A stretch of 8,318 nt of DNA from Thermoprotei archaeon. Its GTDB lineage: Archaea; Thermoproteota; Methanomethylicia; Nezhaarchaeales; WYZ-LMO8. The notes under the pieces were generated by a model. The model saw only the letters and a list, made by a program, of their open reading frames with translations, made no database searches and was not told the DNA's origin. The stretch spans positions 1 to 8,318 of the forward strand of contig QMSN01000039.1 in assembly GCA_003650865.1 (NCBI GenBank), read 5' to 3'. The position numbers and the translations under genes were made by a program. Below, piece by piece: positions 5,716 through 8,318 of this stretch; position 1 is the stretch's first letter; every line of letters starts with the position of its first letter.

Positions 5716-6966
5716 CTAAAACCTCTTAGACTTAATCAATTTTTGTTTTTCTGCTAGCTTCTTGCCCATCTCCAGGGCGTCTATTATGGGCAGCCTCCTG
5801 CCAGCAAGTAGGTGCAGTAGTGCTCCTCCCGCTGTGCTTGTGTAAGTCACTTTGTCCTCAGCCCCGAGCTTACGTAGAGCTGTTGTTAGGTGCCCGCCGC
5901 TTATCACGGTTAAGGCGTGGCTCTCAGCTACTGCTTTAAGAACCTCGAGAGTTGCTAGTGCGAACTTCTCTTCTTCAAAGACTCCTAGAGGACCGTTCGC
6001 TATTATGCTCCCTGCACTCAATACCTCCTTGGCTATGGCCTCAGCGCTCTTAACCCCCAAGTCCTTGATCCTATACTGAGGAGGCACCTTCTCTACTGGG
6101 AACTCTGCTCTCTCACCATCTTTGTCGACAGCGACGTCTAGGGGGAGCAGGAAGATGTCCTTCTTCCACTTTAAGAGCTTCTCGGCTTTCTCGACGTAAC
6201 CCCTGAAGTCCTTCCCCTTCTTAACGTTGTTCTCGGAGAGAGATACGCCTCCAGCCTCTAGGAATACTGGTGCTAGTAGTCCTCCAACAACTATCTTGTC
6301 GACAAGCCCTGTCTTAGCTAGGGTCTCTATAACCTCCAGCCTATCGCCCACCTTGGCCCCGCCGAGTATGTAGATTATAGGCCTCTTTAACTTTGGCATG
6401 AGCGACTTAAGTGCCTTCAGCTCTTTCTCAACAAGCCTCCCCGCTAGTGATGGTAACACGTAGGCGAAGCCTACTAGTGAAGGCTGCGACCTATGGGCTG
6501 CTGGAAAAGCGTCGTTTATGAAGACGTCGAAGAGAGGGCTCAGCTTCTTGACTAGAAATGTCTTGGCGCACTCCTCCATAGGTGCCTCTATGTTCTCCTC
6601 AGAGTATATCCTCGTGTTCTCGAGCAGCAGTACATCCCCGTTCTTCAGCCTCGCTATTTCACTCCTCGCCGCGGGCCCCATCAGGTCGTCTATGAACTTA
6701 ACGTGTCTACCGACATACTTCTCGAGGACCTTAGCGTGATTTTCAAGAGATACGAAGTCGCTCTTCCCAGGCCTACCCTGATGAGACATTATAACAACTT
6801 TGCTTTCTGAGAGCTCCCTGATCGTGATGCTAGCCTCTCTAATTCTGTTCTCGTCCATTATCTCCCCGTTAGGGCCTATGGGGGAGTTTATGTCGACTCT
6901 CACCAAGACTCGCTTGTCCGTGAGATCCACGTCGTCCATTGTCAAGAACTGAAACTCAGATATCAA
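5716..6966 (-). CDS. pgk: Phosphoglycerate kinase
   Basis: A 416-residue PGK, the normal length for archaea, transferring phosphate between 1,3-bisphosphoglycerate and ADP. Substrate-side motifs in the N-terminal domain are RVDINSP (23-29), SHQGRPG (61-67), ENTR (116-119) and NDAFPAAHRSQPS (151-163). The nucleotide-side domain shows GGAKVGDR (202-209), ANGPLGVFE (323-331) and GGHLTTAL (357-364). A TTG start at 6966 is chosen because the FLTMDD segment at 7-12 is conserved in crenarchaeal PGKs and would be lost from the ATG at 6939. A G-rich Shine-Dalgarno-like run also precedes the TTG at suitable distance. It is the first gene of the pgk-gap operon, which supplies consecutive steps of the glycolytic/gluconeogenic trunk. 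The promoter region is shared with the divergent tsr3. Confidence 0.95.
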   Translation of the reverse strand: MISEFQFLTMDDVDLTDKRVLVRVDINSPIGPNGEIMDENRIREASITIRELSESKVVIMSHQGRPGKSDFVSLENHAKVLEKYVGRHVKFIDDLMGPAARSEIARLKNGDVLLLENTRIYSEENIEAPMEECAKTFLVKKLSPLFDVFINDAFPAAHRSQPSLVGFAYVLPSLAGRLVEKELKALKSLMPKLKRPIIYILGGAKVGDRLEVIETLAKTGLVDKIVVGGLLAPVFLEAGGVSLSENNVKKGKDFRGYVEKAEKLLKWKKDIFLLPLDVAVDKDGERAEFPVEKVPPQYRIKDLGVKSAEAIAKEVLSAGSIIANGPLGVFEEEKFALATLEVLKAVAESHALTVISGGHLTTALRKLGAEDKVTYTSTAGGALLHLLAGRRLPIIDALEMGKKLAEKQKLIKSKRF

Positions 6967-6972
6967 GCCTAT

Positions 6973-6978
6973 CCCCCC
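6973..6978 (-). promoter_or_regulatory. G-rich Shine-Dalgarno-like motif before the pgk TTG start
   Basis: On the minus strand a run of six G followed by ATAGGC directly precedes the TTG at 6966, about six bases away. The match to anti-Shine-Dalgarno is partial, but together with N-terminal conservation it supports the TTG start. Confidence 0.45.
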
Positions 6979-6998
6979 TAAAATAACGATTGAAGGTT

Positions 6999-7010
6999 GC
7001 TTTATATCTC
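6999..7010. promoter_or_regulatory. TATA box serving tsr3 and probably also pgk
   Basis: TTTATATC (7001-7008) is the best TATA box in the window. Its centre is about 27 bases upstream of the tsr3 GTG at 7031, exactly the distance for a transcript beginning at the start codon, so tsr3 is predicted leaderless. The same element reads GATATAAA on the minus strand, and about 27 bases the other way falls close to 6977, just upstream of the pgk TTG. No better TATA-like sequence for pgk is visible in the 64-bp gap, so the box may drive both genes. Confidence 0.6.
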
Positions 7011-7030
7011 TTCAACAAAACTAAACTAGT

Positions 7031-7504
7031 GTGTCGCTCTCTCCACAAGGTGGAGTTAAGCTGTACGTCTACATGGCTGAGGAGTGTGACCCTCGTAAGT
7101 GCACAGCTAATAAGCTCGTTAGGTTCGGCCTAGTCAAGCCGCTGTATAGGGTAAGAGATATGCCTCGCGGCTGCATAATTCTCAACCCCATGGCTATTGA
7201 GGAGCTCTCACCTAAGGATCAGGGCATAGCTAAGTCGCGAGGCGTAATAGCCGTAGACTGCTCTTGGAAGAGGGCTCAAGAGTTCTTCTCAAAGGTGCGC
7301 TTAAGGGGTCTCCACAGGCGCTTGCCGAGGCTTATAGCTGCTAACCCAGTAAACTTCGGGCAACCGCATGTGCTTTCAACAGCTGAAGCCCTAGCCTCAG
7401 CCCTATGCATCTTAGGCTTCTACTCTCAAGCCTTGAAGCTGCTATCGCTATTTAAGTGGGGTGAGACCTTCATAGCCCTCAACAGGGACATCTTAGGTCT
7501 CTAA
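7031..7504 (+). CDS. tsr3: 16S rRNA aminocarboxypropyltransferase, Tsr3 (DUF367) family
   Basis: A 157-residue protein matching the Tsr3 family. The N-terminal RLI-like segment reads YMAEECDPRKCTANKLVRFG (14-33). The C-terminal SPOUT-like domain contains ILNPMAIEELSP (50-61), VDCSW (75-79), RRLPRLIAANPVNFGQP (96-112) and LSTAEALASAL (115-125), all hallmark stretches. Tsr3 transfers the 3-amino-3-carboxypropyl group of SAM to the hypermodified helix-31 uridine/pseudouridine of small-subunit rRNA, a late ribosome-maturation step in archaea and eukaryotes. The GTG at 7031 is chosen because the TATA box lies 27 bases upstream, giving a leaderless message; starting at the ATG at 7073 would remove the first beta-strand. 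It is divergent from pgk and convergent with the ATP-grasp gene, with only three bases between stops. Confidence 0.92.
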   Translation: MSLSPQGGVKLYVYMAEECDPRKCTANKLVRFGLVKPLYRVRDMPRGCIILNPMAIEELSPKDQGIAKSRGVIAVDCSWKRAQEFFSKVRLRGLHRRLPRLIAANPVNFGQPHVLSTAEALASALCILGFYSQALKLLSLFKWGETFIALNRDILGL

Positions 7505-7507
7505 CGG

Positions 7508-8318
7508 TCACTTCTTAACCTTCTCCACGATGAAATCAATTATCGCCTCAGCAGGCTTCACGCCAGTGGCCTCCATGAGTCCATGCCAATCAGGAGCTGC
7601 GTTAACCTCGAGTATTAAGTACTCTCCCCCTCTCTCTATGACGTCGACGCCAGCGTACCATAAGCCCAAGACCTCGCAGGCCTTTATAGCCATCTCCTCT
7701 ACCTCAGGCGGAGCCTTGTAAGCTTCAGCCTTACCTCCCTGAGCTATATTTGTCCTCCACTCGCCTGGCACCACAGAGACCCTCTTTATGCATGCCAAAA
7801 CCTCTCCTCCTAGCACGAACACCCTTAAGTCGAAGTGTCTCTTAGCGACGTACTCTTGAACGTATATGACTTGGTTGAAGCTGATCAACGTCTTAAACAC
7901 TCTAAGAGCAACCTCAGGGTCTTCTATGAGCACTGAGCCATAACCCCTTGAACCTATAAGTGGTTTAACGACGACTCTCCCAACCTCCTTAGAGAAGTTG
8001 TATGCTAAGCCCAGGTCTTCAGTCACTAGTGTTCGAGGCACCTTTATTCCATGCCTAGACAGCAGGGCTAGGGCTCCATACTTATCTCGAGCCATAACCA
8101 GCCCTTCAACAGGGTTCATGACGGTGATCCCAGACCTCTCCATCTCCTTTAGCAAAGCTATCCTCCTAACGTACTGCTCAACGCTTACAACGCTACCTAG
8201 AGACCTCACTATTGCTCCATCGATCCTGCTAAGAGACCTCCTACCATAATAAAAGGATCTTAAATGACCGACTTCTGATGATAAGCCTGAGAGCCTTAAG
8301 AATACGGCTTCCAGCCCC
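7508..8318 (-). CDS. RimK-family ATP-grasp ligase (LysX/MptN-like), N-terminus beyond right edge
   Basis: The minus-strand frame ending at TGA 7510-7508 remains open to the right edge, giving 269 visible residues. A GTG at 8209 could be taken as start, but the 36 residues before it (including SFYYGRRSLSRIDGAIV) continue the family's N-terminal domain into VRSLGS, so the gene is truncated by the window. ATP-grasp landmarks, numbered from the edge: MARDKYGAL (75-83), VKPLIGSRGYGS (117-128), DLRVFVLGGEV (163-173), GEWRTNIAQGG (185-195), AGVDV (222-226) and LEVNAAPDWHG (236-246), with E237 and N239 the likely magnesium ligands. RimK relatives attach glutamate or other amino acids through an acyl-phosphate to proteins, cofactors (MptN, CofF) or the carrier protein LysW (LysX). 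The GSRGYG loop differs from the GSWGR I associate with LysX, so LysX itself is not favoured; the substrate is unknown. Confidence 0.9.
   Translation of the reverse strand, partial: GLEAVFLRLSGLSSEVGHLRSFYYGRRSLSRIDGAIVRSLGSVVSVEQYVRRIALLKEMERSGITVMNPVEGLVMARDKYGALALLSRHGIKVPRTLVTEDLGLAYNFSKEVGRVVVKPLIGSRGYGSVLIEDPEVALRVFKTLISFNQVIYVQEYVAKRHFDLRVFVLGGEVLACIKRVSVVPGEWRTNIAQGGKAEAYKAPPEVEEMAIKACEVLGLWYAGVDVIERGGEYLILEVNAAPDWHGLMEATGVKPAEAIIDFIVEKVKK

Noticed and set aside
1..8318. Mobile element, CRISPR array, tRNA/rRNA or defence system
   Set aside because: No transposase or integrase motif, spaced direct repeats, cloverleaf-like or rRNA sequence, or known defence domain was seen; the intergenic regions are too short to hold them.

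Overview
The window looks like chromosomal DNA from a thermophilic TACK (Thermoproteota-type) archaeon. The glycolytic genes are the archaeal versions: type II glyceraldehyde-3-phosphate dehydrogenase and an archaeal phosphoglycerate kinase with GGHL in place of the bacterial GGGD/S tract. A Tsr3-type rRNA modification enzyme and a crenarchaeal-looking RimK-family ATP-grasp ligase are also present. Genes are very tightly packed. First genes of transcription units have TATA-like elements close to the start codon with little or no leader, while downstream genes have clear Shine-Dalgarno motifs, a mixed mode common in this group. The species cannot be named from the sequence alone.

Layout, left to right. 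Positions 1-148 (minus) hold the first 49 codons of an unrecognised gene running off the left edge. It is divergent from a B12-binding-domain radical SAM enzyme (197-1603, plus). A plus-strand cluster follows: a 62-residue two-helix membrane protein (1652-1840), a three-helix membrane protein with a large repetitive beta-rich extracytoplasmic domain (1853-2848), then leuC (2881-4161) and leuD (4158-4670), the large and small subunits of an isopropylmalate-isomerase/homoaconitase-family hydro-lyase. Tail to tail with leuD lies the minus-strand pgk-gap operon (pgk 5716-6966, gap 4667-5704), whose stop codon overlaps that of leuD. Divergent from pgk, around what looks like one shared TATA box, is tsr3 (7031-7504). 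Convergent with tsr3 is a RimK-family ATP-grasp ligase (minus, 7508 to the right edge). Its reading frame stays open to the edge, so its N-terminus lies outside the window.

Functionally, pgk and gap catalyse consecutive steps of the lower Embden-Meyerhof trunk and are co-transcribed. leuC and leuD are translationally coupled subunits of one enzyme, most likely for leucine biosynthesis. The least understood part is 1652-2848: a membrane hairpin protein plus a membrane-anchored beta-repeat protein, resembling in architecture the LiaI/LiaF-DUF4097 ('toastrack') envelope-stress proteins of bacteria. It sits directly upstream of leuCD on the same strand and is the best candidate here for something undescribed. 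No RNA genes, CRISPR arrays, insertion sequences or integration sites were seen, and no gap between genes exceeds about 70 bases.
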